A program made the position numbers and the translations under genes. Under the pieces are notes generated by a model that made no database searches, had not been told where the DNA came from, and saw only the letters and a list, made by a program, of their open reading frames with translations. From contig OZ026596.1 of assembly GCA_964020085.1 (NCBI GenBank), positions 7,090,610-7,154,609 on the forward strand: 64,000 nt of DNA, in the 5' to 3' direction. The DNA comes from Micromussa lordhowensis (taxonomy: Eukaryota; Cnidaria; Anthozoa; Scleractinia; Lobophylliidae). This document shows, in pieces, positions 53,583-64,000 of the stretch; the stretch's first letter is position 1, and each line of letters opens with the position of its first letter.

Positions 53583-53773
53583 TGTAGTCAATTTTATAGT
53601 TGGACAGAGACATTCTTGAACAGTGTGAAGCTGAAGTAATACTCTAGGTTTTTATTTTAATACGGAATTTCTATGTGAGGGGCCAGGCCCATGTGCTTTG
53701 CACTTTTTATTATGTACATTAGTGGTTTATTGTGAATAAACTCATTTCAAAAGCTAAAAAATTAGCCAACCTC

Positions 53774-53845
53774 GCGTCGGTGGTATAGTGGTGAGCATAG
53801 CTGTCTCCCAAGCAGTTGACCCGGGTTCGATTCCCGGCTGACGCC
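53774..53845 (+). tRNA. tRNA-Gly (CCC), slightly diverged
   Basis: 72 nt, anticodon CCC. Wobble pairs replace Watson-Crick pairs in the anticodon stem (GCTGT) and acceptor (CTGACGC), and the discriminator is C. It begins 13 bp after the end of LINE copy 2. Likely still foldable. Confidence 0.75.
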
Positions 53846-54590
53846 TGAAAACAACTGTGAAGAGAAAACAGAGCAGCAAGTCTTGGTGTTTTCGGTGAAT
53901 TTCTCGTTTGGTTTCCCAGGACAGAATTATTTTTATCAGATGGAATGCAACAGTTGATTAAACTGTTACTACTGAAGATAGATTGGTAACGCTACCGCGC
54001 ATGGAGAAAAGCCATTGATACACTCGGAAAAAATTTGCATTCATGTCCAATGCACTCAAAGTGTGTCGAGTCGTCCCTATGCAAAGACAAGTTGTCTTGG
54101 CAAAAGTCATGTCGTGAAATTCATGATCATGACGTCATCCTTACCGGAAGTTGACATACTCTACAGGAAGTCAGACTACCATTACCGGAAATGGTCATAC
54201 TAGCTGAATGAGGGGTTAGAAATGTCGTCGAGTCGTCACGACTCGACACGATTTGAAACCACTCGTTACTTCTAAAAGTCGGCTCGACTAAGGGCTAGAA
54301 ACATGCTTGCAGAGATACCAAATAAAACAAGAACCCATGCAATGTATACATCGTGCTGTAAACTTGTGCAGACAAGTGATACGTTTTAACGAAACGCGTG
54401 TGCAGGTAACATAACTGTGTATCCAAACAAGAAGCCATGCAATGTATAGTTCGTTCTTAAACGTCTGTAGACAAGTGATACTTTTCACGCAAAACACCCG
54501 CGTCAACAAACCACAAACGCACACAACGAAAAGTATGTGCAGATAACCTTATTTTTAAAACTAAGCGTACAAACAAGTCAAGAACCCACC
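53846..54590. other. Spacer with two diverged 105-bp repeats
   Basis: The first 150 bp is the Gly-unit flank. GTCGAGTCGT words around 54066-54245 form small inverted repeats. ACCCATGCAATGTATA near 54332 recurs as GCCATGCAATGTATA near 54434, with a following GACAAGTGATAC in each, so about 105 bp is tandemly repeated. No gene. Confidence 0.5.
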
Positions 54591-57500
54591 CAAGTGACCG
54601 AAACTACTCCGAACCCTGAACCGCAGCTTGCTATTTTGGCCAAAAAAGATAAGTGACCGAAACTACTCAAAAGCTTAACCCGCGGCCTGCGGTCAGTTGG
54701 CCAAAAATCATAAGTGACCGAAACTACTCCGACGACTGACCAGCGGCCTGCGGTTTTGCCCGAAAATCATAAGTGACCGAAACTACTCCGAGGCCTGACC
54801 CGCGGCCTGCGCTTTTGGCCAAAAATCATAACTGCCGAAAACTACTTCGAAGCCTGAACTGCGGCCTGCGCCTTTGACCAAAAATCATAACTGCCCGAAA
54901 TTACTCCGAAGCCTGAACCGCGGCCTGCGCTTTTGGCCAAAAATCATAAGTGACAGAAACTACTCCAAAGCCTGACACGCGGCCGGCGCTTTTGGCCAAA
55001 AATCATAAGTGACCGAAACTACTCCGAAGCCTGACCCGCGACCTGCGCGTTTGGCCAAAAATCATGAGTTACCGAAAGTACTCCGAAGCCTGACCCGCTC
55101 CTTCGCTTTTGCCCAAAAATCATAGGTTACCGAAAGTACTCCGAAGCCTGACCAGCGGCCTGCGCTTTTGGCCAAAAATCATAAGTGACGAAACTACTCC
55201 GAAGCATGACCCGCGGCCTGCGCTTTTAGCTAAAAATCATAAATGACCGAAGCTACTCCGAAGCCTGACTCGCGGCATGCGCTTTTGGCCAAAAATCATA
55301 AGTGATCGAAACTACTCCGAAGACTGACCCGCGGCTTGCGCGTTTGGCCAAAACTCATCAGTGACGAAACTACTCCGAAGCCTGACCCGAAAGCTTCGCA
55401 TTTGCCCGAAAAAAAAAAAGTGACAGGAAGTACTCCGAAGACTGACCCGCGGTCTGCGCTTATGGTCAAAAATCAAAGGTGACCGCAACTACTCCGAAGC
55501 CTGACCCGCGGCCTTCGCTTTTCGCCAAAAATCATAAGTGACCGAAACTACTCCGAAGCCTGACCCGCGACCTGCGCGTTTGGCCAACAATCAAAAGTTA
55601 CCGAAAGTAATCCGAAGCCTGACCCGCTCCTTCGCTTTTGCCCAAAAATCATAGGTTACCGAAAGTACTCCGAAGCCTGACCCGCGGCCTGCGCTTTTGG
55701 CCAAAAATCATAAGTGACGAAACTACTCCAAAGCATGACCCGCGGCCTGCGCTTTTAGCTAAAAATCATAAATGACCGAAGCTACTCCGAAGCCTGACTC
55801 GCGGCATGCGCTTTTGGCCAAAACTCATAAGTGACGAAAGTACTCCGAAGCCTGACCCGAAAGCTTCGCTTTTGCCCGAAAAAAAAAAGTGACAGGAAGT
55901 ACTCCGAAGACTGACCCGCGGTCTGCGCTTTTGGTCAAAAATCATAAATGACCGAAACTACTCCGGAGCCTGACCCGCGGCCTTCGCTTCTGGCCAAAAA
56001 TCATCAGTGACAAAAACTACTCCGAAGCCTGACCCGCGGCCTGCGCTTTTGCCAAAAATAATAAGTGACCGAAACTACTCCGAAGCCTGACCGACGGCAT
56101 ACCCTTTGGGTCAAAAATCATAAGTGACCGAAAGTACTCCGAAGCCTGACTCGTGCCCTGCGCTTAGAGCCAAAAATCATAAGTGACCGAAAGTACTCCG
56201 AGGCCTGAGCCGCGGCCTTCGCTTTTGGCCAAAAATCATAAGTGACCGAAACTACTCCGCATTCTGACCCGCGGCATGCGCTTTAGGCCAAAAATCATAA
56301 GTGAGCAAAACTACTCCGAAGCCTGACCCGCCGCCTGCGCTTTTGGCCAAAAATCATAAATGACCGAAACTAGTCCGAAGCCTGACATGTGGCCTGCGCT
56401 TTTGACCAAAAATCATCAGTGACTAAAACTACTCCGAAGCCTGACCCGCAGCGTGAGCTTTTGCCCAAAAATCATAAGTGACCGAAAGTACTCCGAAGCC
56501 TGACCCGCGGCCTTCGCTTTTGGCCAAAAATCATAAGTGACCGAAACTACTCCGAAGCCTGAGCCGTGGCCAGCGCGTTTGGCCAAAAATCATAAGTGAC
56601 CAAAGCTAGTCCGAAGCCTGACCCGGGGCCTGCGCTTTTGACCAAAAATCATAAGTGACCGAAACTACTCCGAAGCGTGACCCGTGGCCTGCGCTTTTGA
56701 CCAAAAATCATCAGTGACCAAAACTACTTCGAAGCCAGACCCGCAGCCTTCGCTTTTGCCAAAAATCAGAAGTGACCGAAACTACTCCGAAGCCTGACTG
56801 ACAGCATGCGCTTTGGGTCAAAAATCATAAGTGACTGAAAGTACTCCGAAGCCTGACTCGTGCCCTGCCCTTAGGGCCAAAAATCATAAGTGACCGAAAC
56901 TACTCCGAAGCCTTACTCACGGCCTGCACTTTTGGCCAAAAATAATAAGTGACCAAAAGTACTCCGCATTCTGACCCGCGGCGTGCGCTTTAGGCCAAAA
57001 ATCATAAGTGACCGAAACTACTCCGATGCCTGACCCGCGGCCAGCGCTTTTGGCCAAAATTCATAGGTGACCGAAACTAGTCCGAAGGCTGACCCGTGGC
57101 GTGCGCTTTTGGCCAAAAATCATAAGTGACGAAACTACTCTGAAGCATGACCCGCGGCCTGCGCTTTTAGCTAAAAATCATAAATGACCGAAGCTACTCC
57201 GAAGCCTGACTCGCGGCATGCGCTTTTGGCCAAAACTCATAAGTGACGAAAGTACTCCGAAGCCTGACCCGAAAGCTTCGCTTTTGCCCGAAAAAAAAAA
57301 GTGACAGGAAGTACTCCGAAGACTGACCCGCGGCGTGCGGTTTTGCCCAAAAATCATAAATGCCCGAAAGTACTCCGAGGCCTGAGCCGCGGCCTTCGCT
57401 TTTGGCCAAAAATCATCAGTGACAAAAACTACTCTGAAGCCTGACACGCAGCCTGCGCTTTTGGCCAAAAATCATAGGTGACCGAAACTACTCCGGAGCC

Positions 57501-60500
57501 TGACCCACGGACTTCGCTTCTGGCCAAAAATCATAAGAGACAGAAACTACTCCGAAGCCTGACCCGCGGCCTGCGCTTTTGCCAAAAATAATAAGTGACC
57601 GAAACTACTCCGAAGCCTGACCGACGGCATACCCTTTTGGTCAAAAATCATAAGTGACCGAAAGTACTCCGAAGCCTGACTCGTGCCCTGCGCTTAGAGC
57701 CAAAAATCATAAGTGATCAAAACTACTCCGAAGCCTGACCCGCGGCGTGCGGTTTTGCCCAAAAATCGTAAGTGACCGAAAGTACCCCGAAGCCTGACTC
57801 GTGCCCTGCCCTTAGGGCCAAAAATCATAAGTGACCAAAACTACTTCGAAGCCTTACTCACGGCCTGCACTTTTGGCCAAAAATAATAAGTGACCAAAAG
57901 TACTCCGCATTCTGACCCGCGGCGTGCGCTTTAGGCCAAAAATCATAAGTGACCGAAACTACTCCGATGCCTGACCCGCGGCCAGCGCTTTTGGCCAAAA
58001 CTCATGGGTGACCGAAACTAGTCCGAAGGCTGACCCGTGGCGTGCGCTTTTGACCAAAAATAATAAGTGACCGAAACTACTCCGAAGCCTTACTCGCGGC
58101 CTGCGCTTTTGGCCAAAAATAATAAGTGACGAAACTACTCCGAAGCATGACCAGCGGCCTGCGCTTTTAGCTAAAAATCATAAATGACCGAAGCTACTCC
58201 GAAGCCTGACTCGCAGCATGCGCTTTTGGCCAAAACTCATAAGTGACCGAAACTACTCCGCATTCTGACCCGCGGCCTGCGCTTTTAGCTAAAAATCATA
58301 AATGACCGAAGCTACTCCGAAGCCTGACTCGCAGCATGCGCTTTTGGCCAAAACTCATAAGTGACCGAAACTACTCCGAAGCCTGACCCGTGGCCAGCGC
58401 TTTTGGCCAAAAATGATAAGTGACCAAAGCTAGTCCGAAGCCTGACCCGGGGCCTGCGCTTTTGACCAAAAATCATAAGTGACCGAAACTACTCCTTAGC
58501 GTGACCTGTGGCGTGCGCTTTTGACCAAAAATAATAAGTGACCGAAACTACTCCGAAGCCTTACTCGCGGCCTGCGCTTTTGGCCAAAAATAATAAGTGA
58601 CCGAAACTACTCCGCATTCTGACCCGCGGCGTGCGCTTTTGGCCAAAAATCATAAGTGACGAAACTACTCCGAAGCATGACCCGCGGCCTGCGCTTTTAG
58701 CTAAAACTCATAAATGACCGAAGCTACTCCGAAGCCTGACCCGAAAGCTTCGCTTTTGCCCGAAAAAAAAAAGTGACAGGAAGTACTCCGAAGACTGAAC
58801 CGCGGTCTGCGCTTTTGGTCAAAAATCATAAATGCCCGAAACTACTCCGAAGCCTGACCCGCGGCCTTCGCTTTTGGCCAAAAATCATCAGTGACAAAAA
58901 CTACTCCGAAGCCTGACACGCAGCCTGCGCTTTTGGCCAAAAATCATAAGTGACCGAAACTACTCGGGAGCCTGACCCGCGGACTTCGCTTCTGGCCAAA
59001 AATCATAAGAGACAGAAACTACTCCGAAGCCTGACCCGCGGCCTGCGCTTTTGCCAAAAATAATAAGTGACCAAAACTACTCCGAAGCCTGACCCGCAGC
59101 CTTCGCTTTTGCCAAAAATCAGAAGTGACCGAAACTACTCCGAAGCCTGACTGACAGCATGCGCTTTGGGTCAAAAATCATAAGTGACCGAAAGTACTCC
59201 GAAGCCTGACTCGTGCCCTGCCCTTAGGGCCAAAAATCATAAGTGACCGAAACTACTCCGAAGCCTCACTCACGGCCTGCACTTTTAGCCAAAAATAACC
59301 GAAAGTACTGCGCATTCTGACCCGCGGCATGCGCTTTAGGCCAAAAATCATAAGTGACCGAAACTACTCCGATGCCTGACCCGCGGCCAGCGCTTTTGGC
59401 CAAAATTCATAGGTGACCGAAACTAGTCTCAAGGCTGACCCGTGGCGTGCGCTTTTGACCAAAAATTATAAGTGACCGAAACTACTCCGAAGCCTTAGTC
59501 GCGGCCTGCGCTTTTGGCCAAAAATAATAAGTGACCGAAACTACTCCGCATTCTGACCCGCGGCGTGCGCTTTAAGCCAAAAATCATCAGTGACCGAAAC
59601 TACTCCGAAGCCTGATCCGCGGCCAGCGCTTTTGGCCAAAAATCATAAGTGACCGAAACTAGTCCGAAGCCTGACCCGCTGCCTTCGCTTTTGGCCAAAA
59701 ATCATAAGTGACCGAAACTACTCCGAAGCCTGACCCGCGGCCAGCGCTTTTGGCAGAAAAATCATAAGTGCCCAAAGCTAGTCCGAAGCCTGACCCGGGG
59801 CCTGCGCTTTTGACCAAAAATCATAAGTGACCAAAACTACTCCGAAGCCTGACCCGCGGCGTGCGCTTTTTCCCAAAAATCATCAGTGACCGAAAGTACT
59901 CCGAAGCCTGACCCGCAACCTGCACGTTTGGCCAAAAATCATACGTGACCAAAACTACTCCGAAGCATACTCGCGGCCTGCGCTTTTGGCCAGTAATCAT
60001 AAGTGACCGAAAGTACTCCGAAGCCTGACCCGTGGCCTGCGCTTTTGACCAAAAATCATAAGTGACCAAAACTACTCCGAAGCCTGACCCGCGGCGTGCG
60101 GTTTAGGACAAAAATCATAAGAGACCGAAACTAGTCCGAAGCCTGACCCGTGGCCTTCGCTTTCGGCCAGTAATCATAAGTGACCGAAAGTACTTCGAAG
60201 CCTGACCCGTGGCCTGCGCTTTTGACCAAAAATCATAAGTGACCAAAACTACTCCGAAGCCTGACCCGCGGCGTGCGGTTTAGGCTAAAAATCATAAGAG
60301 ACCGAAACTAGTCCGAAGCCTGACCCGTGGCCTTCGCTTTCGGCCAGTAATCATAAGTGACCGAAAGTACTTCGAAGCCTGACCCGTGGCCTGCGCTTTT
60401 GACCAAAAATCATAAGTGACCAAAACTACTCCGAAGCCTGACCCGCGGCGTGCGCTTTTTCCAAAAAATCATCAGTGACCGAAAGTACTCCGAAGCCTGA

Positions 60501-61490
60501 CCCGTGGTCTTCGCTGTAGGCCAGAAATCATAAGTGACCGAAACTACTCCGAAGCCTGACCCGCGGTGTGCGCTTTTGGCCAAAATCATAAGTGACCGAA
60601 ATTACTCTGAAGCCTGACCCGCGGCCTTCGCTTATGGCCAAAAATCATAAGTAACCGAAACTACTCCGAAGCCTCACCCGCGGAGTACTTCTGTGGCCAA
60701 AAATCGTAGGTGACCGAAACTAGTATGAAGCCTGACCTGCGCCTGCGCTTTTGGCCAAAATTCTTCAGTGACCGAAGTTAGTCCGAAGCCTGACACCCGG
60801 CCTGTGCCTTTGGCCAAAAATCATATGTGCCTAAAACTACTCCGAAGCCTGACCCGCGGCCTGCGCTTTTGGCCAAAAATCTTAAGTGACCGAAACTACT
60901 TCGAAGCCTGACCCGCGGCGTGTGCTTTTGGCTAAAAGTCATATGTGACCGAAACGAGTCCGAAGCCTGACCTGCGCCTTTTGGTTTTGGCTAAAAATCA
61001 GAAGTGAGTGAAACTACTCCAAAGACTGACGCGCGACCTGCGGTTTTGGCCAAAAATCATAAGTGACCGAGATTACTCCGAAGCCTGACCCGCGGCGTGC
61101 ACTTTTCGCTCACAAACAAAAATGAAAGAAACAACTCCGAAGGCTGACCCGCTGCCTGGGCTTTGGGTCCAAAATCATAACTGACAGAAACTACTCAAGA
61201 GCCTGACCCGCGGCCTGCGATTTTGGCCCAAAATCATGAGTGACCGAAACCACTCCGAAGCCTGACCCACCACCTGCGCTTTGGGCCCAAAATCATAAGT
61301 GCCCGCGACTACACAGAAGCCTGACCCGCGGCCTACGCTTTTGGCCCAAAATTATAAGTGACCGAAACTACTCCTAAGCCTGACCCGCGGCCTGCGCTAT
61401 TGGCCCAAAATTCCTAAGTGACCGAAACTACTCCAAAGCCTGGCCCGCGGCCTCCGCTTTTGGTCAAATATCATAACTGACCGAAACAAG
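54590..61490 (+). repeat. 59-bp satellite array, about 117 monomers
   Basis: The monomer is 59 bp: AAGTGACCGAAACTACTCCG, then AAGCCTGACCCGCGGCCTGC, then GCTTTTGGCCAAAAATCAT. The period is constant over 6.9 kb. Diagnostic variants (CCCGAAAGCTTCG followed by a poly-A monomer; TTTTAGCTAAAAATCATAAA; GCATTCTGACC) recur in the same order, showing higher-order blocks. Long minus-strand frames here are by-products of the period. Confidence 0.95.
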
Positions 61491-61680
61491 TCATTATCAT
61501 TATCATTATTGGTTCTGAGTTAAACCATTTATTCGAACTCTTGAACAGCAATCTACGGCGAATTACGACCCTAAAACACTATCTTTACGTGGTCACAAAA
61601 CATCCACTAAACTTTTTTTTTCATATGACCGCAGTATTGTTCTTCGAGTATGGCATAACAAAATGTCCTACACATCATAC
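61490..61680 (-). mobile_element. Possible 3' LTR of the BEL/Pao element
   Basis: On the minus strand a purine-rich tract (GAGAAGAGGGAGTA) is followed by TGTGTAGGACATTTTG, like a polypurine tract and LTR start. An AATAAA polyadenylation signal lies at about 61530. The end is an (ATGATA)-like run next to satellite. No second LTR is in the window, so the boundaries are tentative. Confidence 0.45.
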
Positions 61681-61787
61681 TCCCTCTTCTCGATGGGCTA
61701 GTGGCTCATCGACCTATCAATAGGGGTTTTGTGTGTTTCTATAAAAGGTTTACTACAGTTCTAGTTCTCTTAAAGTTTACTATTGTC

Positions 61788-62750
61788 TTATTCTTCAGCG
61801 TCGTCTTCTGAAAGGAGTTCTAATGGACACATTCTGGTGATCGGTCTCAATAATTCCTTGCGGCCAACTCTGACTTTGATAACTCTCACATGCTTGTCTT
61901 TCCCTGGAAAGACTGCCAGGACTCTACCAAGCGGCCACTGCCCACGCGGTGTCTCCGGTGCCACTACCAAGACCACATCATTAACTTGGACATCTTTCTG
62001 TTCCTTCCGCCACTTGGACCTACGATTCAAAGGTGGTAGCCACTCTCTCAGCCACCGGTGCCAAAAGTGTCGCACTAGTTCTTGCTCCCGTCTCCATCGC
62101 TTCTTGGGACTAAACTGGCCACTATCAACTGATCCACGAGCAAACTGGCCTCCTACTTGTCCAATCAGGAAACGATTTGGGGTGATGGGTGTGTCATCTG
62201 AGGGATTAGCAGACTGATATGTTAAAGGCCTGGAATTTATGAGTGCCTCTGCACCCGTAAATGCCGTCACCAGTTCTTCATCGGTCACATATGCTGATCT
62301 TAATATCGCATAGGTTGCTCTCTTTGCTGACTTGATCATTGTCTCATGCACCCCACCAAAGTGAGGTGCCGACGGTGGGTTGAAACTCCACTTGATGCCC
62401 TTGTTGGCAGCTGATTTCTCAATCTTGTCCCGATCCAGTTGTTCGACGAGCTCCCTCAGCTCTCTTTCCGCGCCTACAAAATTAGTTCCGTTATCAGAAA
62501 TCATCTCTTCTGGTAGTCCTCTCCGATTGGCCATGCGATTAAACGCGTTCAGAAAGGAATCTGTGTCCAGCCCATAGGCCATCTCTAGGTGAACAGCCCT
62601 CGATGTTAGGCATGTAAATAAACAAAGATATCGTTTAGCTCTCTTCTTGCCCCTCCCCTGAATAGTTACAAATGGTCCCGCAAAGTCAACTGCTGTTCGA
62701 GCGAATGCTCGTAAGGGCAGTTTTAGTCGAATCTTCGGTAGTGGGGCCAT
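61788..62750 (-). pseudogene. BEL/Pao integrase, catalytic core and C-terminus
   Basis: The frame has the DDE catalytic residues: AVDFAGPF, then [10 protein letters not shown], then [10 protein letters not shown]. It continues with the C-terminal DUF5641-type module ([22 protein letters not shown]). In the intact polyprotein a zinc-binding HHCC region precedes this core. Here it is missing: upstream sequence (LEDNG) joins directly to MAPLPK with an AATGGC overlap and a frame change. The integrase would insert cDNA into the genome. Confidence 0.9.
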
Positions 62751-62976
62751 TATCTTCTAAGATAGGGTTCAAACTTAGCAACTTGCTGTTTTGCTGAATA
62801 GACTTGAAATTGACCAGCGCCTTGTATTCTTCTTGAAAAGCTTCTTGTTGCGCCTCTTTGATGATGTCAGTCTCAGCATCTGAGATCTCTTGACTGCTCA
62901 GTTCTCCAGAACTTCTCTCACCTAGTGGCTTTCCACAGTTGTTCAGAAATCGATGTACCCATGCCCTAACTCTCAA
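62686..62976 (-). pseudogene. BEL/Pao connector between RNase H and integrase
   Basis: Carries the region that links RNase H to integrase in BEL/Pao Pol (VRAWVHRFLNN, then AETDIIKEAQQEAFQEEY and [10 protein letters not shown]). It is in the same frame as the RNase H segment, separated by a TGA at 62977-62979. It runs out of frame at the deletion junction near 62746. Confidence 0.75.
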
Positions 62977-64000
62977 TCATCTGGTCCAGCTTGAATATCT
63001 GCTGGGATCTAAACGCCAAGTCGTTTTCCGGGTAAGCGCGAATAGTACTGATTCTGTTCCTGGCACATCGAATGTTGCTCTCGCTTTTTTGCGGACTTCT
63101 AGTGTTGCTTCAGGCGTTGCATCAATCTCCGTTTTTGGCGATGCGTCTTCTGGCATGCTTAGAAAATTTGGACCCCTCCACCACATCTCGCTTCTTTTTA
63201 CCTCAGTCACAGACATTCCTCTGGTTGGCAGGTCAGCAGGGTTCTGGTGTGGGTTAACATGACGCCACTGAGTAGGACTGCTTGAATCATGTATTTCTCC
63301 TACGCGATTCGCTATGAATGGCCTGAGACTGCGGCTGGGTTTTCGTATCCACCACAGCACATTCATGCTGTCACTCCAGAATGTGAGTAGGCTCTGGTCA
63401 ATCTTTAGGACCTTGGCTATGGACAGGGCCAATCTCAATCCCAAAACAGCTCCCATAAGTTCGAGTCTCGGAATGCTTGTAGCTGATAGTGGTGCTACCC
63501 GTGTCTTGGAGGCCACTAGGCTGGTAGATACTGTACCATCCTTGTACTGGTACCTAACGTAAGTAACTGCACTATACGCATCCCCTGATGCATCTGTGAA
63601 AGTGTGCAAGGTGACTGTCTCAACATGCGAGTTCAACTGTAGGCAACGAGGGACTTGCACGTCTGACAACTCTGTGAGTACTTCAAACCACTTCTTGGCC
63701 TGTCTAGCTTGGCTTGACTCTAGTGGGTCATCCCAATCTAATTCTGAGGTCCACATCTCTTGCAGTAGGATCTTTGCGCGGATCACGTGTGGCGCCAGAA
63801 ACCCCATAGGGTCAAACAGCATGGCCATCTTACGCAGGAAATTTCGCTTGGTCAACTGGAACTTGTCATCTGGAGGATTCACTTTGTACGTGAAAACATC
63901 TTCCTTAGCCAACCACAACACACCAAGTGTTTTCATTGACGGCAAATTTCCTTTGTCCAAGTCCACTTCTGCAGCCCTGTCTTCTTCAGGTATCTTCTCA
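62977..64000 (-). pseudogene. BEL/Pao Pol: RT C-terminus and RNase H (partial)
   Basis: The frame is open to the right edge. It contains the end of the reverse transcriptase (VKTLGV-type TLGVLW, FLRKMAMLFDPMGFLAP, the region typical of BEL/Pao) and RNase H (TFTDASGDAYSAV, RLELMGAVLG, FWSDSMNVLWWI, NPADLPTRG). It ends in an in-frame TGA at 62977, where intact relatives continue, so the Pol is truncated. The protease, gag and 5' LTR lie outside the window. Confidence 0.9.

Larger units (their letters stand above)
48102..53760 (+). mobile_element. Tx1/L1-type LINE, copy 2 (both ORFs open)
   Basis: A 5.66-kb element between the Gln flank and a tRNA-Gly. The 5' part begins around GAGACTTTGAACGGACGTG and the 3' end is AAAAGCTAAAAA. 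The empty site can be read from the unit at 47258-47300 (AGGAAAGTGGAGTATTAGTC). ORF1 and ORF2 are uninterrupted, so this is the best candidate for a recently active copy. Copies 1 and 3 are the same family. Confidence 0.92.

Noticed and set aside
54590..61490. Several minus-strand ORFs of 60-96 codons in the satellite
   Set aside because: The frames follow the 59-bp period and repeat the same motif with shifts. They are by-products of the repeat, with no domain or start context.
54590..61490. Regularly spaced repeats considered as a CRISPR array
   Set aside because: There are no unique spacers between repeats; the whole 59 bp is the repeat. The context is eukaryotic.

Overview
The window is non-coding, repeat-dominated eukaryotic DNA. 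I found no intact host protein gene. It holds RNA polymerase III tRNA genes of animal type (initiator Met with A1:U72 and A54/A60, Ser, Gln and Gly), several clades of LINE, a BEL/Pao retrotransposon, a tRNA-derived SINE, PIF/Harbinger and foldback DNA elements, and long 59-bp satellite arrays. This mix, together with the AT-rich spacers, suggests an invertebrate animal, most likely a cnidarian such as a coral. The taxon is an inference, not something the sequence proves.

Region 1 (1-10.8 kb) is a tRNA cluster of initiator-Met and Ser genes. Neighbours are mostly arranged divergently, and orientation flips near 4-5.7 kb. Ser copies carry AGA, CGA or TGA anticodons. Many copies are decayed or truncated. 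Foldback elements, a G-rich terminal-repeat element, and fragments of Penelope-like, RecQ-like, Crypton-like and LINE genes lie between them.

Region 2 (10.5-34.9 kb) is a large imperfect palindrome. The left arm runs about 10.5-16.5 kb and the right arm about 22.5-34.8 kb. A decayed Tx1/L1-type LINE (copy 1) occupies the centre. The right arm is enlarged by 59-bp satellite, into which a nearly full-length second LINE (24128-29784) has inserted with a visible 14-bp target duplication and an A-rich tail. A PIF/Harbinger element is present in both arms, so it predates the duplication. A LINE tail at 11.3-11.8 kb is present in only one arm, so it postdates it.

Region 3 (34.9-42.2 kb) holds foldback elements, a Ser tRNA cut by a 5'-truncated and internally deleted Tx1-like LINE (copy 3), a 63-bp palindromic mini-element with a 9-bp duplication, and an antisense CR1/L2-type LINE joined to the end of a tRNA-Gln unit.

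Region 4 (42.4-53.9 kb) is a tandem tRNA-Gln(TTG)/tRNA-Gly(CCC) array. Each spacer has taken a different retroelement: an RTE-like LINE with a 14-bp target duplication, a tRNA-derived SINE with an 8-bp duplication, and the best-preserved Tx1-like LINE (copy 2, both ORFs open) ending 13 bp before a tRNA-Gly.

Region 5 (54.6-61.5 kb) is about 6.9 kb of 59-bp satellite with higher-order block duplications. Region 6 (61.5-64 kb) is the 3' part of a minus-strand BEL/Pao element. It has lost the integrase zinc-binding region and carries an in-frame stop, and it runs off the right edge.
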